From positions 211,106-275,105 of the forward strand of contig NW_023998540.1 of assembly GCF_014805625.2 (NCBI RefSeq): 64,000 nt of DNA, written 5' to 3'. Positions within the stretch are counted from its first letter, which is position 1. Each line of letters begins with the position of its first letter. The notes beneath the pieces are model-generated. The model had not been told where the DNA came from and did no database searches. It was given only the letters and a program-made list of their open reading frames with translations. This DNA is from Glossina fuscipes (taxonomy: Eukaryota > Arthropoda > Insecta > Diptera > Glossinidae). Made by a program: the position numbers and the translations under genes. Positions 1 through 11,479 of the stretch are shown in pieces.

Positions 1-42
1 TGCTATATCAATGCATATCCATTAGATTGCAAAACGGTTTAC

Positions 43-216
43 CTGATTTTTAGCAGCATCACCAATTAAACGCTCCGTATCGGTGAAGGCCACATAACTG
101 GGCGTCGTCCGATTTCCTTGATCGTTGGCAATGATCTCAACCTTATTATTTTGCCAAACGCCGACGCATGAATATGTGGTGCCCAAATCAATACCAATGG
201 CTGGTCCCTTGCCCAT
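43..216 (-). CDS. Hsp70-family cognate chaperone, first coding exon (partial)
   Basis: This is the N-terminus of a cytosolic Hsp70/Hsc70 chaperone, an ATPase that binds and releases unfolded protein segments. The exon encodes 58 residues, starting at the ATG complementary to 214-216 in a good context (AAGAAATGG). It carries the ATPase phosphate-1 loop [14 protein letters not shown] and then [19 protein letters not shown], both near-invariant in the family. The reading frame continues only a few codons past AAKNQ, where CAG/GTAAAC forms a splice donor (GT complementary to 41-42), so the rest of the roughly 640-residue protein lies beyond the left edge. The intron is phase 0. From memory, Drosophila Hsc70-4 lacks a coding intron while some other cognates have one near here, so the exact paralogue is left open. 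The membership of the family is certain; only the paralogue is unclear. Confidence 0.93.
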
Positions 217-949
217 TTCTTCTTTTTGTGCTTTTTCTTCTTATTATTCCGGACGTTGTGCAGACAAAAATCGAATTGAATTCTGTTTTGCGCGTTCACT
301 AATTTATTTTCCGCTTTCAATGGCGAGCGGCGTTTTATGCGCGACTAATGAATTTTGAAAACGATTCACAAGATTTTATTATTTTTCATATATAATTTTT
401 GTTTGTGCGTTTCATGCACATAACTTTTCTTAGTTTTCCGTTCTCTCTCTACTGATTCTGACTCTCGAAAAATTTTTTTTTTTTTTTTTGGCAAATATTT
501 GTTTGTTTTTGGAAAAGTGAATTTTGTTTGCTTTAAAGATTCGCAAATAGTTTACTGAAACGTGAGTTTTTTTTTCACTTTTTTTTTGAAAAATGATTTT
601 TATTTTGCTTTTTTTTTCTGATTCTCAGAAAAGAAAACTTTCATAAATTTTTATTGTTTTCAATATTTTTTTTTTTTTCTTCTTGTCATCAAAAGCATTA
701 AACGTCATTTGTAAGGCCTATGCTCAAACTTTCTTCGTGGTGAAGTAAATACAATAATTGGGAACCAATTCCTTAAGGCGTTCTTCATGTATTATATATC
801 GCATCGTGAGAAAACTTTGATAATAGATATCAAGCATGGCGGTTAATATAGAATTTATACACACGTGCACACGCATGCATATATGTTTATAGTCTCAGAT
901 GCTACTGCTCATCTTACTTTTAAACCTTGAATTTATTTTCTTTGGTTTA
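217..949. other. Upstream region of the Hsp70 cognate gene
   Basis: No gene is seen. The stretch holds the 5' untranslated and promoter side of the minus-strand chaperone gene, with long T tracts near 475-490, 570-590 and 668-680. I see no run of three or more in-register GAA/TTC heat-shock units, which fits a constitutive cognate rather than a heat-induced Hsp70. Confidence 0.4.
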
Positions 950-962
950 AATAAACTGTAAT

Positions 963-2579
963 GACGCAGATGAGATTTCTAATTACTTTGGAAAAGTGTG
1001 GTGCGAATACTCCTCTGACAGCAACTTCTCCAGTGCTTTCATTGAAAATAAAAGGACTCCAATATCTCCTTCAAATAATATCGATAGATGTGCCATGTTC
1101 CTGGAAAATAGCGTATCTACCTCAGAACTTGGAAGTTGTCTCTCCAATTTGAAGGGGAAGACACCTGGTCTAGACCTCATCTCATACCAAATGATCAGTG
1201 CTATGTCTAAGTCTAGTAAAAAGAAATTACTGGACCTATATAATACGGTATTTATGACTGGCCATATACCCTACATGTGGAAAATGGCAACAGTTGTTCC
1301 AATTCCAAAGTCAAAAAATGTCTCCATCGCATCTGATTATCGCCCAATTTCTCTTTTATCTTGCCTCTCAAAGGTTTTAGAGAAGATTATGGCATCTAGA
1401 TTATCTTGGTTTCTTGAATCCAAGAACCTGATAACAAAGCAACAAGTTGGTTTCAAGCGGGGTAGAGGATGCATCGACGCTCTGTTACATATTGATTATT
1501 TCACAAGCAAAGCAATTTCCGAACGAAATCACGTAACAATTCTCTCAATTGATTTCGAAAAAGCATTTGACAGAGTTGGTCTTCATGTTATCTTAAGACT
1601 CTTGAAATCATGGAATGTTGGACCCAAATTCTTCAACTACATCAAATCATTCATGTCGCATCGGCGGTTCAAAGTTAGAATCAACAATCATCTTTCTGAT
1701 TCCTTTCCGCTAAAGAATGGCATTCCGCAAGGATCTCCTCTCTCTGTCACGCTTTTCCAGATAGCTTTCAACGAAATTAGCGAAATTCTTTGCCGTGTAC
1801 CAAGAGTGGAACATTGTCTCTACGCGGACGATGTATACATTTTTACAAAAGAAAAAGACAACACGAAAGCAATCAACATCCTCGAATCTATTGCATGTGA
1901 GATCTCCACATGGGCAAACTCGTCAGGAGCTATAATCTCTATACAAAAATCAAAAAAAATGCACATTTGTCGAAAACAAATGTGCGATGCAGGAAACCTA
2001 CTGACGCATATTAACGGCTTACCAGTACTAAATGTGCAGACGCTCCATGTTCTCGGGCTCACCTTCTCAAACAATTATCGTTGGAAAGCACACTGCCTTC
2101 GTTTAAAAAACTCCCTTTTAACAAGGGTAAATTTCATACAGTACGTTGCTTGGAGAAGCCATGCGCATATTAACACTATCGCTTATCTTACCAAAATGCT
2201 TGTGTTAAGCAAGATTGACTATGCTTTGATAATTTATGGCAATAGCTGCAAATCTAATATCAACATCCTTAAACCGGTCTATCACCAAGCCGTTAGAGCA
2301 AGTTGTTATGCTTTTCGGACGACGCCCATAAATAATATTATAATTGAAACTGGTCTCCCAACCTTAGAAAATAGACTGTATGAGTTAAAAGCTAGAATAG
2401 TCCCTAAGCTTCTTAATTCAAACAAATCCATTCTCGGTGATGACGTAAGAAAGATTATTATTGCGAAGAAAATTCCAAAGTCACCATCTGCAATTGACCA
2501 TTGTTTGTGCATCGCAAAGGAATTGAACATTCCCTTAAAAATTTCCCGCTCCATGGATTTTGAAAGACTGCTCTTTTGA
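963..2579 (+). CDS. Non-LTR ORF2 fragment: reverse transcriptase
   Basis: The frame is open from the truncation point at 963 to the stop at 2577-2579, about 538 codons. The ATG at 996 is internal and not a true start. Visible reverse transcriptase blocks in order are the LKGKTPGLD entry motif, SDYRPISLL, QVGFKRGRG, LSIDFEKAFDRV (first catalytic Asp), GIPQGSPLS and the YADD active site at 1821-1832, followed by a thumb-like region. The C-terminal RNase H continues in another frame from about 2560, so this copy has a one-step frameshift near 2560-2580 that separates the two domains. It therefore cannot make an intact ORF2 protein. Confidence 0.88.
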   Translation, partial: DADEISNYFGKVWCEYSSDSNFSSAFIENKRTPISPSNNIDRCAMFLENSVSTSELGSCLSNLKGKTPGLDLISYQMISAMSKSSKKKLLDLYNTVFMTGHIPYMWKMATVVPIPKSKNVSIASDYRPISLLSCLSKVLEKIMASRLSWFLESKNLITKQQVGFKRGRGCIDALLHIDYFTSKAISERNHVTILSIDFEKAFDRVGLHVILRLLKSWNVGPKFFNYIKSFMSHRRFKVRINNHLSDSFPLKNGIPQGSPLSVTLFQIAFNEISEILCRVPRVEHCLYADDVYIFTKEKDNTKAINILESIACEISTWANSSGAIISIQKSKKMHICRKQMCDAGNLLTHINGLPVLNVQTLHVLGLTFSNNYRWKAHCLRLKNSLLTRVNFIQYVAWRSHAHINTIAYLTKMLVLSKIDYALIIYGNSCKSNINILKPVYHQAVRASCYAFRTTPINNIIIETGLPTLENRLYELKARIVPKLLNSNKSILGDDVRKIIIAKKIPKSPSAIDHCLCIAKELNIPLKISRSMDFERLLF

Positions 2580-3480
2580 CATCTCACTGTCTATGCACAA
2601 GAAAGAAGATACTCCAAATTACGTGTTCAGGAATCTAATAGCTGAGAAAACCCAAGTATTGGACAATACTGGTTGGAATCTTTTGTACACAGATGGCTCA
2701 AAATCTCCTGGTCTGCCTCCTGCTTGTGCGGTGGTAGATGCTACAGGACGGGTTCTTCTCAACCACATATTTCACGAAAGCACTTCAACTTTCATAACCG
2801 AAGCCAGAGCTATCCTTCACGCTGCCAACCTTGCCCATAAAAACAAACTCAAAACCGTCATTGTTACTGACAGTTTGTCTGTATTACTAGCTACCCGGAA
2901 CCCTTCGACTTCGAGATGGAGCACCATCAACAAATTAAGGAATATAATTACTACACCCGGCGGAAAAATTAAAATGTTATGGGTACCAAGTCACATCGGT
3001 TTACTGGGAAATGAGCAGGCTGATCGAGCGGCAAAGTATGCTGCTTCTGCTCCTCTAATTATGGATGATGTCATGGAAAAGTTGGATCTTCAAAGATACA
3101 TTGGAAGAAAAGTTAAAGAGAAAATTGCAGAAGGAAATTTACAATACCATCATCAACACTACTCTTGCATTAACCCTCAATTAACTCCACCTCTATATCC
3201 AACAAATATTGAGAAAACCAAGATCCAAACATTTTCGAGAATTCGCCTTGGTCATACAATTGCAACTCACCAATGGATCCTGAAGAAGTCTTCTCCCCCA
3301 ATCTGCTGTTGTGGACAAACTCTTACTATAAAGCACATTCTCTGCGACTGCCCCAACTTTTCCTTGGCTAGAAGTATTGCATTTGGAACGATTAACCCTT
3401 TGAATATTCTACAATCAACTTCAGAACAGAATATCAATTCAATATTTTACTTTATTAATACTACTAAGCTTATTATCTAA
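2560..3480 (+). pseudogene. Non-LTR ORF2 fragment: RNase H and C-terminal zinc module
   Basis: This frame follows the reverse transcriptase with a short overlap and has no start of its own (the first in-frame codon used as a start is TTG). RNase H shows its four acidic positions: YTDGSK (Tyr codon at 2686), TEARAI, VTDS and GNEQADRAA. The region after it, with RLGHT, CCCG, IKHILCDCP and FSLAR, is the Cys/His module found at the C-terminus of I-like ORF2 proteins. It ends at a TAA at 3478-3480, shortly before the element's tail. It was once continuous with the reverse transcriptase. Confidence 0.85.
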
Positions 3481-3610
3481 TATCCTTTTTTTTTTAAATT
3501 AGAGCCGATAGCCTGTGTTGCTAGTGCTCAATGTCTTTTTTTTTTAGTCTAAGAATTCAATTCATTAGTCTAAAATTAAAATAATAATAATAATAATAAT
3601 AAACTGTAAT

Positions 3611-5580
3611 AATAATAGTTTATATATATGTATATACATAGATGTCCCTTTTATTACCCATCTGTTATTGGATATAAGTGATCAGAATTTTTTCTTTCTT
3701 TTTTTTGCATTTTATGATATTATTGCGTACTAATATATATTGTTAACTAAATCGCAAATATCTTCTCAGCTCTTCGCTGTATTTGTGATCTTAATTATGA
3801 TTCTCAGTCCACTCCAATTTCGAATATGGCGCTATTTTCATACGCACTTATAATATCCAAATATCAAATATTACATATTTAAAGTAGTAGTGTAAGCCCA
3901 AACGGCGAAGTCTCATTTTGATAATCCGGCTTACATTGAGGAACATTGAGGCTGGGCCAGTTTCAGCCAACCTTATTTGCATATGTATGTACGTGTGTAT
4001 ATATGTATGTATACATGTTTTATATGTGCATTATATTTATATAGGGTAATATTTAATTGACTTAAATGGATACAAGATCAGTCCTCGTCTGTTTCCATTG
4101 AGACATCATTTTCCTATTTGCTTCTTTTGAAGTCATGTTATGACATTTCTCGTTTCACTTTATCAGTATCCATGATATGCACAGCAAAAACTATTGCAAT
4201 TTATATAAAAGTTTACCAAAATTGGGATTCAATTAAAGCAACTTTCGGTACCTGTTTCGAAAAAATGTAAGTTATACTGTAAGGTTTATAATAACCCTCG
4301 GGCTGAAGAACAGACACAGTTAAGAGGATGTTGCAATTATAGGGATAATGAAATTTTTTAAAACTGCAATTCCGGGGACGGTGAATGGTACATTTTTAAG
4401 ACAAAAAATGTATGGGTACGACAAGTGAATTAAAATGAAAGGTCGCCGTTATGCTCTACAATTAATTGATTATTAGAAAACCACATGAACTCGCCTTCAA
4501 CGGAAAAAAGGTAAATGGACTTGTTGTTAAATAAGACGATATGTGCCCGGGAAGATGTTCTAAGGTGAATGCAACCCTAATTTCTGTGTCGGGTTACAAT
4601 TCAAAATTTCTTTCCAGGCAATCAAAAGAGTGAGTTTTTAAGTAAAATACTTCTTTCTTCTGTGGCGGATACGTTAACATTAGAAGATAAGAACAACATT
4701 TTCTTTAATTAAACTAAACTAGCATAGATAGGACAAGGTGTAGAATACCCAAGATCATAACATCAGCCCGTTGGGTAAGAAAATATATCCGACCGTGAGG
4801 TGTTTGTTGGGAAGAAAAGGTGAAACCCCCCACTCCCCTCCCTCGCCGTATTACTGCCGAACTAAGCAATTTTAAAATCACACGTGCCATTATACACTCG
4901 ATCTTCTGGGCTTTTGACTGCTTTTTTTATTAATATAATATATTGTTGCGTTAAATAAAACTGGGGCCCAACTTGAGGCCAGTAAAAAATATTACTTTCT
5001 GCAAGAAAAAAATGTTAAAATATTGACATTAAAAAGATTCCTCCAAAGTTAAGTGTAGCACACCTACCACTTTGCATTCAAAAGCGTATGCAGTTCTTTT
5101 GAGTGTTCCAAGTACCACACTAAGGTTTATGAAAAGTATTGGAAAATTGCTCCAAATCTCTAAATCCTCCTTTTCTTGCAATTTTTTGTTAGTGTTACTG
5201 CTACAATTAATTTAGCCAAAGAAATAAATTCGAAGTGTAAAATAGCTCTAAAATAATACTGAGGCGAAACTGAGTAAGTGCTAGTATCAAATATGAAAAG
5301 GATGTAGTGTACGGTATTCAAGAATCGTCCTTCCCAAAACGTACACTCTTAACTCACTCTCTTTAAATTGTTCACACATTTAGATGATTATTATCTCCGA
5401 GATTCATCGCAAGTTTGACATGACCTCTCTGTTTAATATCAAAAGGTTGAACGTGGTATTCCTTTACTTGAAATTCATTTCATCTATGCAATGATTTCTT
5501 TTAATATAATATGCTTACATTTTCATATTTTTCCATAAACACACTCGTATTCTTACAGAAAAAAGAAAAAAAGAATTGTT
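3611..5580. other. Intergenic, no gene seen
   Basis: AT-rich sequence without a supported reading frame. A short TA/TG-rich microsatellite follows the retroelement (about 3618-3645), and another lies near 3985-4045. The right end is the 3' side of the minus-strand lysine-rich protein gene. Confidence 0.5.
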
Positions 5581-5922
5581 TTAACGTTTGCCTTTTTTCT
5601 TCTTCTTCTGACCGTCCGGCCAAGCAAAGCCACGAGATTTCAACACATCCTAAACATTAAGCAAATTAATAAATTTTAATTTCTTTATTTTATTTTCCAT
5701 ATCTTTTATATGATACAATGATACCTGCACATTGTGACACACATAGTAAGCATTTTCCATAGCTGCGTCATTGAATATATCGCAACCGAATGATTTGGTA
5801 TTTGAAGTTTTCTTTCTTCCTGCGATATCTTTAGGTTTTTTCTCTTCCCCACCATCTCCACTGCCAGTGACACTTGAAGTTGAGTCTTTACTGTTACGTT
5901 TCTTACGACCCTTAGGGGCCAT
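5581..5922 (-). CDS. Small lysine-rich protein 1 (SMKR1) homologue
   Basis: This is a two-exon gene encoding 88 residues. Exon 1 is 5725-5922 (66 codons, ATG complementary to 5920-5922); exon 2 is 5581-5649 (22 codons plus stop). The 75-base intron has a GT donor and AG acceptor and is phase 0. The N-terminus is basic (MAPKGRKKRN) and serine/lysine-rich. The conserved core is DIFNDAAMENAYYVCHNVQ, then DVLKSRGFAWPDG and a KKKKKGKR tail. The vertebrate protein SMKR1 has the same plan: a basic start, an AAM...YY..HNV core, an RGF.WP motif and a lysine-rich end. Its function is not established to my knowledge. The exon 2 model matters because the first exon alone reads into intron and looks like an unrelated 90-residue protein. 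Identity rests on remembered motif similarity. Confidence 0.8.
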
Positions 5923-7077
5923 TTTTTTTAATCTTTCCTACAAAAGATTCTTAAAATTATCGATAAAATAAATTAATTTAGCAAAACATTTCATTGCCAT
6001 GGCGAAATATATGAAAAATGTAACGATTTTTACAATAGGAGTCAACTGCAACAAGAGATGCGAAAGCGAAAGTTCTCAGGAGATTTAGTTTTCAGACGTT
6101 TGAAGAGTAATTTCTTTACAATTAAATGATCGCAATATCGGATAAAATCGTGTGAGGAGAGATAAGTTTAAAAATGATCAACAAATCGATCGAAAAATTA
6201 TTTAAAGAAGTCCACTATCCGACGAGCATGTAAAATCTCTTCGATTCGTTCAAAAGTGCGATACTAGGGCTCTGCGTGAATTGAATGCGATTATATTGAG
6301 TCAAATTGAATCAACCTTAGCCATATATATTTCAAAGGCAGTGCTTTCGAATTTTGTGATCACTACTTGTTATGAAAACATTGATCATTAGCAACAGCAC
6401 TGGTTCATTTTGCAAGCATAACAAAGGGGAATAAATTACAGCAACAATTAAAAACTGAAATTAGAAAAAAAGATCATAACCTCAATCTGGAATTTAATAT
6501 ATATCCAGAAAGGCTTCAAACGCCATGATTAAGATGGTGACTTCTTAGCTTGGTGATCGTATTTATCAACATTTTTTTTCTTCTTCGCGACAATGAAAAA
6601 GAAAAATGACAATCAAAGGAAGAACAAGTGAATATTGACTCAATACTGGGTAAGATCTATGGTGCGTTGAGAATGATCTCATGCTTTTCTTATGCCACCT
6701 GTCTTATACTGTCTTGAGGTGACATTTGCCTCTTCCAAAACAACTCTTTGGGACGTTCCTTCAAGAGATTGCATTAAATATCGTAAGATAGCTACTTTTG
6801 ATAATGTGGTTAAAAAAAGATTTTCTTCTTCCATTTTGACATAAATTTAGTTTTTTACGCTTTATGCGTAATCTTCGAATCTATTTACCTAGAAATCATT
6901 GGGTAGCCTCTGAACGATCTTTTGTAGTAAAATTGGCGCGATATTGGAATGGATTATCCTTAGAGTCTTGATCATCTCGCGAGACACATTGGAACCTTAT
7001 AATTATTATTCTTATATAGTTTTGGTCCGATTAACGGCTTGCACTGCTGTAATTCTTGTTATAATAAATGAAAAAAA
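5923..7077. other. Intergenic, no gene seen
   Basis: The left edge is the promoter side of the lysine-rich protein gene. Nothing coding or RNA-like is recognised in the rest. Confidence 0.4.
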
Positions 7078-7860
7078 AAACAAGTAAGAAAGTTATATTT
7101 GGCTGGGGACGAATCTCTTGTACCCACCATCGCCATTAAAATCCTTCGCGCCCTATACCCGTATTTAGAAAAATGAATGGGATGAATGGGATAAAATTTA
7201 TCTTTCGCTTTTTAGTTCACTACAAAGTATTGTGTAAGAAAAATTAATCCACCGCGTTGTGTAAGAAAAATTAATCCACCGCGTTGCGGTGTGGTAACGC
7301 ATTTTTAGACAGATAATATATCTTCTTCTGAAGAACGTACAAAATAGTTTTAAATATTCCATCTTGTTTGACTTATGACCACAAAAAAGAAAGTTGAAAG
7401 TCACTTGTAACTTTGTATGGGCATGGCCGAATTTTTCCATTTTTATGCAAAAATAGTAGAGTTTTACGTAAAGCATATGTAGAAAATTTTTTTCATCTTT
7501 CATAGTTTGTGAGTAATGAGCAAAACTTCTAAAATTTTCGCTCAGAAAAATGGGATTGCGTGCGGTTTACGCTTTACGGCAGCCGTACAGTCTGACCAAG
7601 TTGGCCAATTTAAAATACCAACCGGAACATAGGAACTTTGAATGTTTTTATCAAATTTAAGATCGATTCATTTATTTTTGCGACTGGGGGAGTACAGGAG
7701 CACACGCCACACAGACAGACAGACAGACAAGGCTTAATCGATTCAGAATTTCTCGCAAATCAAGAATACCCAATATTTACTTCGTAGAGTCTATAAAGCT
7801 TCGTCTTGGTTGCTGCAAACATTACGACAAAATGTCTATACCTCAATCCTTTGGCAATGG
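7078..7860 (+). repeat. Dispersed repeat family A, copy 1
   Basis: The copy begins with caagtaagaaagttatat, then a 'cgaatct...tacccaccatcg' motif, and contains a 'gggcatggccgaatttttcc' stretch, a 'gtttgtgagtaatgagcaaaa' segment, a run of acagacag and then 'atcgattcagaatt' near its end. The same ordered motifs recur near 11.5-12.3 kb, 38.2-38.8 kb and, inverted, 40.15-40.8 kb. There is no coding capacity, so it is probably a non-autonomous transposable element. An exact 27-base tandem duplication (7231-7257 and 7258-7284) sits inside this copy. Confidence 0.6.
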
Positions 7861-8269
7861 ATTTAAAAAAAAGCAAAATATCGCACTAACGATTATTATT
7901 TAAATAATTCTCACTACGGTACAATCGCAAAGCGAATTATATATCGCGCATCGTCATTATATACGAAAGCATACAGCAAAGCTAAGAATTTCATGGAACA
8001 ATAGATGTCAACATCATGCCAAGCATATTTTGGAGGTGAGGAGTAAGTACCTTAACATACCGTCAGCAATGTCAGCGCCGGTGGTGAAAGGCTTGATTTC
8101 ATAACTCAAATGTAAACTTCATTTAGAACGAATATTAAGCGGAAAATATACGCGTGCGCGCCTACTAGCTCTCTCGTAATAAATCCTAACATCATTCAAT
8201 CATTTAATATCAAACAATAAAGATCACGTTTCGCAAACTACAACAAAAAAAAAAAAACATATTTTAAAA

Positions 8270-11200
8270 ATGCATTATCACGAGGAAATATTTCAATTAT
8301 ATTTATTTGTGAATTTATTAACCTTTTGTCAAGGTAAAGCGACAGAGAAACCTGTGTATCATGCGCAGAGCATTATTTATTTTATTGAGAGCACTTTTCG
8401 ATTTTATTTATTTTGCATTTGAGTTTCGTTCAAATTTAGAACAATTGCAGAGGAATAATATCTTGGCGGCGGACTATATGACATATGATAGTTTAGGCAA
8501 TTGCTATGTGAAATCTGTTAATTTAAGGGGTCGTTGCATACGCTATCCACAATGTCGAAGTGCGGTACAAGCGTGGACACACTATCAACAATTGCCGTTT
8601 AGCTGTTATTATGGTAGATTGGAAACGAGCAACTTTGTTTGTTGTCCTGAAGCATATATAATATCGTCAACATTGCCGGCTTACTCCGTTTTTACGCAAA
8701 GTCCGCAAGAACACTTAAGTGAACGAGGTAGGAGTAATTAAAACGAGTCGACATTTTCCGATATTTCATTATTAAAAATTTGCATTTGAAAATTTTAGAA
8801 TGTTCCCTTATTTATAACAACAACATCAAACATCGTAGTAATCGTCATCGCAGAGAATTGAATGTAATGACGAATTACAATGAGAACTGTTTAAAACCGG
8901 TCATGGAGGAAATTATTGAAAAGAAAGTCTTTGCACGTAGAGAAATTGTCGCTGGATTAAGCACACGCCACAACGAGTTCCCTTTTATGGTAATTATAAT
9001 TAGGAAAGTGTAAGCAGAGCAAGTCTTGATATAAAAAATTTCTCTTCTTTCTCTTTAGTGTGTTCTTGGCTGGCGTAAGACGATTAATAATTCAGAAACT
9101 GATTATAAATGCGGTTGCGTCTTAATATCCAGTCAATTTGTATTGACAGTAGCGCACTGCTCCGATTTAGGCGGGTAAGTCAAATTTTATTATATTAAAT
9201 TTATGTGAACATATGTAATGCCTAGAAGGGCTTCAGATGAACACGCGCCTTTTATTATACCGATCGCTTGTCTGTCCGTCTGTACATCTGTTTTCCACTT
9301 GCATTTGCAATTACGGATGATTCCAAACGCAATTGTAGAAATGATAGCTGCAACCTTTTTTAAGGAACGGTTAACTTGTTTGGCATTCCTAAGCAATAGT
9401 CCACTTAAAATCAAAATTCAATAATTTTTACTTAACTGATACGATATAGAAATGCCACGACATGCTTTGAGAGTTACTGTCTTAATAAAAATCGCAAACG
9501 ATTCCGTATATTCTAGTTGCTTAGTACACAAGCAGACGTTTAATTTTATTTTAATTGAACTTTCTCAATAAATGAATAGCAAGGTAGGTCGTGTTTTCCA
9601 AAGTTTCATCGCTTATGTCACTCTTCCAAGCCAATACCTGTCGAGTCATTAAAATGACCAAACGTACTTCCCTTTCCAAGATTTCTATTTAAAAGATGTG
9701 TAAGTTTTTGGTGTTTCCGCTAAAACATAACTCTGCTCACTCTAATAATAGGCTGCTTTTCGATACTATTAACTAATCTTGATTCTACAGCCATTTTTTA
9801 TTTACTACTAGCTAGCAATGCATATCAAATTGTAAGTATTAGTGGGAAACGATGTACTATTTGATTTATTTATTTGTTTAAGAGAATCTCCATCGGTAGT
9901 TCGTTTGGGTGGTAAAAATTTGAACGATCAGAATATAGAAGAAATTAAAGTTGTACAAGTCATTCCACATCCACGCTACGACCCGGCTTTAGCTTATAAC
10001 GATATTGCCGTCGCGAAGTTAGCAAAGCCATCGAGGTAAGTTGCGAATGCTTTTGTGTTTATTAAAGTCCATCGTCGATTAACTCACATATCTTCCAATC
10101 ATGATCAGCCTGAGATTTTCAGTCATATCTCATAAACTCCTTTGGATATTCTTGTCGACCTCGACTGTCCTTTGCCTCTTCCAAAAATTTTGACAGCCAA
10201 GTTTTCATTGATCAGACTTCAAACAATAAAACATATAATCTGCGTTCATATTTGTGGTAAGAAGGAAGACAAAAAAATCGTATCACATAACACGCTGTCT
10301 CTCATTTCTAAAAAAAAACCGGTTCCAAGCACTCATTAGCATTTTCCTTAGGTCGAAGAATTAGAACAATGTTTATTAACTTTAAGCGGTTTTTCACCCT
10401 CCATTTTCCGGCCTGCCGCCATAATCGCTAAGTAATGTGTATTTGAGGTTTGCAATTTACGAGACATGAACGTTTCGAATCGTTTACGATTTTCTTGCCC
10501 ATTTGAAAAATGTAATCGAACTGTTCAAAGTTCTTGTCTGGCACGTTGTAAATATAAATCAGGCAGACCGTTATCTCTGAAAACTTTAAATGCTCTTTTG
10601 TCAGAGCGATCGGAATACCAGTCGCGCTCTGAACCCGCCAGACTATCCTCTTAAGCAACGGGTGCGAATAACCGATGTTAGATAGACCTTAGACATGCGG
10701 AACACTCAACCAGATTTAATCCCATAAGCTACATTATAAATCATCTTCTCCACAGAGCGTCTCCTGTATGCTTATGGCCTCATTCGGATTTACCACAACA
10801 AATGTTAACGGCCGCAGGTTATGGTCAAACTAAATTTGGTAATTACATTCTATATAACGGTACAAAACAATGGTTGTAAAAAATTAGTTCATGTAATCAA
10901 TTGTAGCTGGGCCCCGGTCTAGTAATCTACTTAAAGTGTTTGTGAAAGCAATGACTAATGAAAATTGTGTTCGATTTTACAAGCATGAGGAACGATTAAA
11001 ATACGGCATTGACTTGGGACAAATTTGTGCCGGAGATCCGCAAGGAAAAATGGACACATGCCAGGTATAAAATATAAAGCGTCTTAATCAATATTATTTC
11101 TTTAAATAATGGCTGTATTTGCAGGGTGACTCAGGTGGGCCAGTAATAATCAAAATATTTAAATATGATACTCAAGTCCCGTATTTAGTCGGTTTGACTT

Positions 11201-11295
11201 CATTCGGTATGGGCTGCGCTATAGGAGCACCAAGCATATACACAAGAATATCCCATTTCCTTAATTGGATCGAAAAAATAGTATGGAGAACATAA
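8270..11295 (+). CDS. spirit: Clip-domain serine protease, spirit-like
   Basis: This is a secreted trypsin-like zymogen of the kind that relays signals in the haemolymph Toll cascade. Exons are 8270-8333, 8440-8727, 8799-8989, 9059-9174, 9883-10035, 10756-10838, 10907-11064 and 11125-11295. All have GT/AG borders and matching phases, giving 407 residues. Residues 1-21 look like a signal peptide. The clip domain has six cysteines at 43, 54, 60, 77, 89 and 90. The protease domain starts near 167 and carries His214 (AHC), Asp260 (YNDIA) and Ser354 (GDSGGP). Asp348 at the base of the S1 pocket predicts cleavage after Arg/Lys. Cys148 and Cys276 should tether the two chains. The motifs FPFM.LGW, DLGGE.PS.VRLGG, AYNDIA and IE.IVW near the C-terminus resemble Drosophila spirit more than snake, from memory. 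Oddities are an EIVAG start instead of R-IVGG and two extra cysteines (182, 201). The intron at 9175-9882 hosts a repeat-family-B fragment. Confidence 0.87.
9195..9420 (+). repeat. Dispersed repeat family B, fragment in protease intron 4
   Basis: The fragment carries 'gtgaacatatgtaatgcctagaagggcttcagatgaa', then 'ccttttattataccgatcg', 'tgtctgtccgtctgtac' and further matches to the family-B motifs seen at 24.1 kb and 31.6 kb. No open reading frame of its own is credible. Confidence 0.55.
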
Positions 11296-11479
11296 AACCA
11301 CAAATATATATATGTATACATGTATATATATATATATGTATAATTATCGTAATTAAACACAAATTGTTATTTAACGAATGAGATCTTTTTATATACTGTT
11401 GATGCCCTGAAGTGGAAAATGCTTCAATAGACGATTACGTCAGTCACTAGAAACTACACTGATTTCTGGACAAATTTCG

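Larger units (their letters stand above)
950..3610 (+). mobile_element. I-clade non-LTR retrotransposon, 5'-truncated copy
   Basis: The insertion is bounded by the same 13 bases, aataaactgtaat, at 950-962 and 3598-3610, read as a target-site duplication (part of the right copy overlaps the TAA tail). Element sequence starts at about 963, already inside ORF2, in the linker between the endonuclease and reverse transcriptase domains, so ORF1 and the endonuclease are missing. It contains reverse transcriptase, RNase H and a cysteine/histidine C-terminal module, a short 3' untranslated region (3481-3575) and a terminal run of TAA repeats (about 3580-3600). An RNase H domain together with a TAA tail is characteristic of the I clade; Jockey-clade elements lack RNase H and end in poly(A). 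Few lesions and a clear duplication suggest a recent insertion. Confidence 0.88.

Noticed and set aside
961..1152. A plus-strand frame starting at the ATG at 961
   Set aside because: It overlaps the reverse transcriptase frame in another phase and straddles the target duplication; it is a shadow frame.
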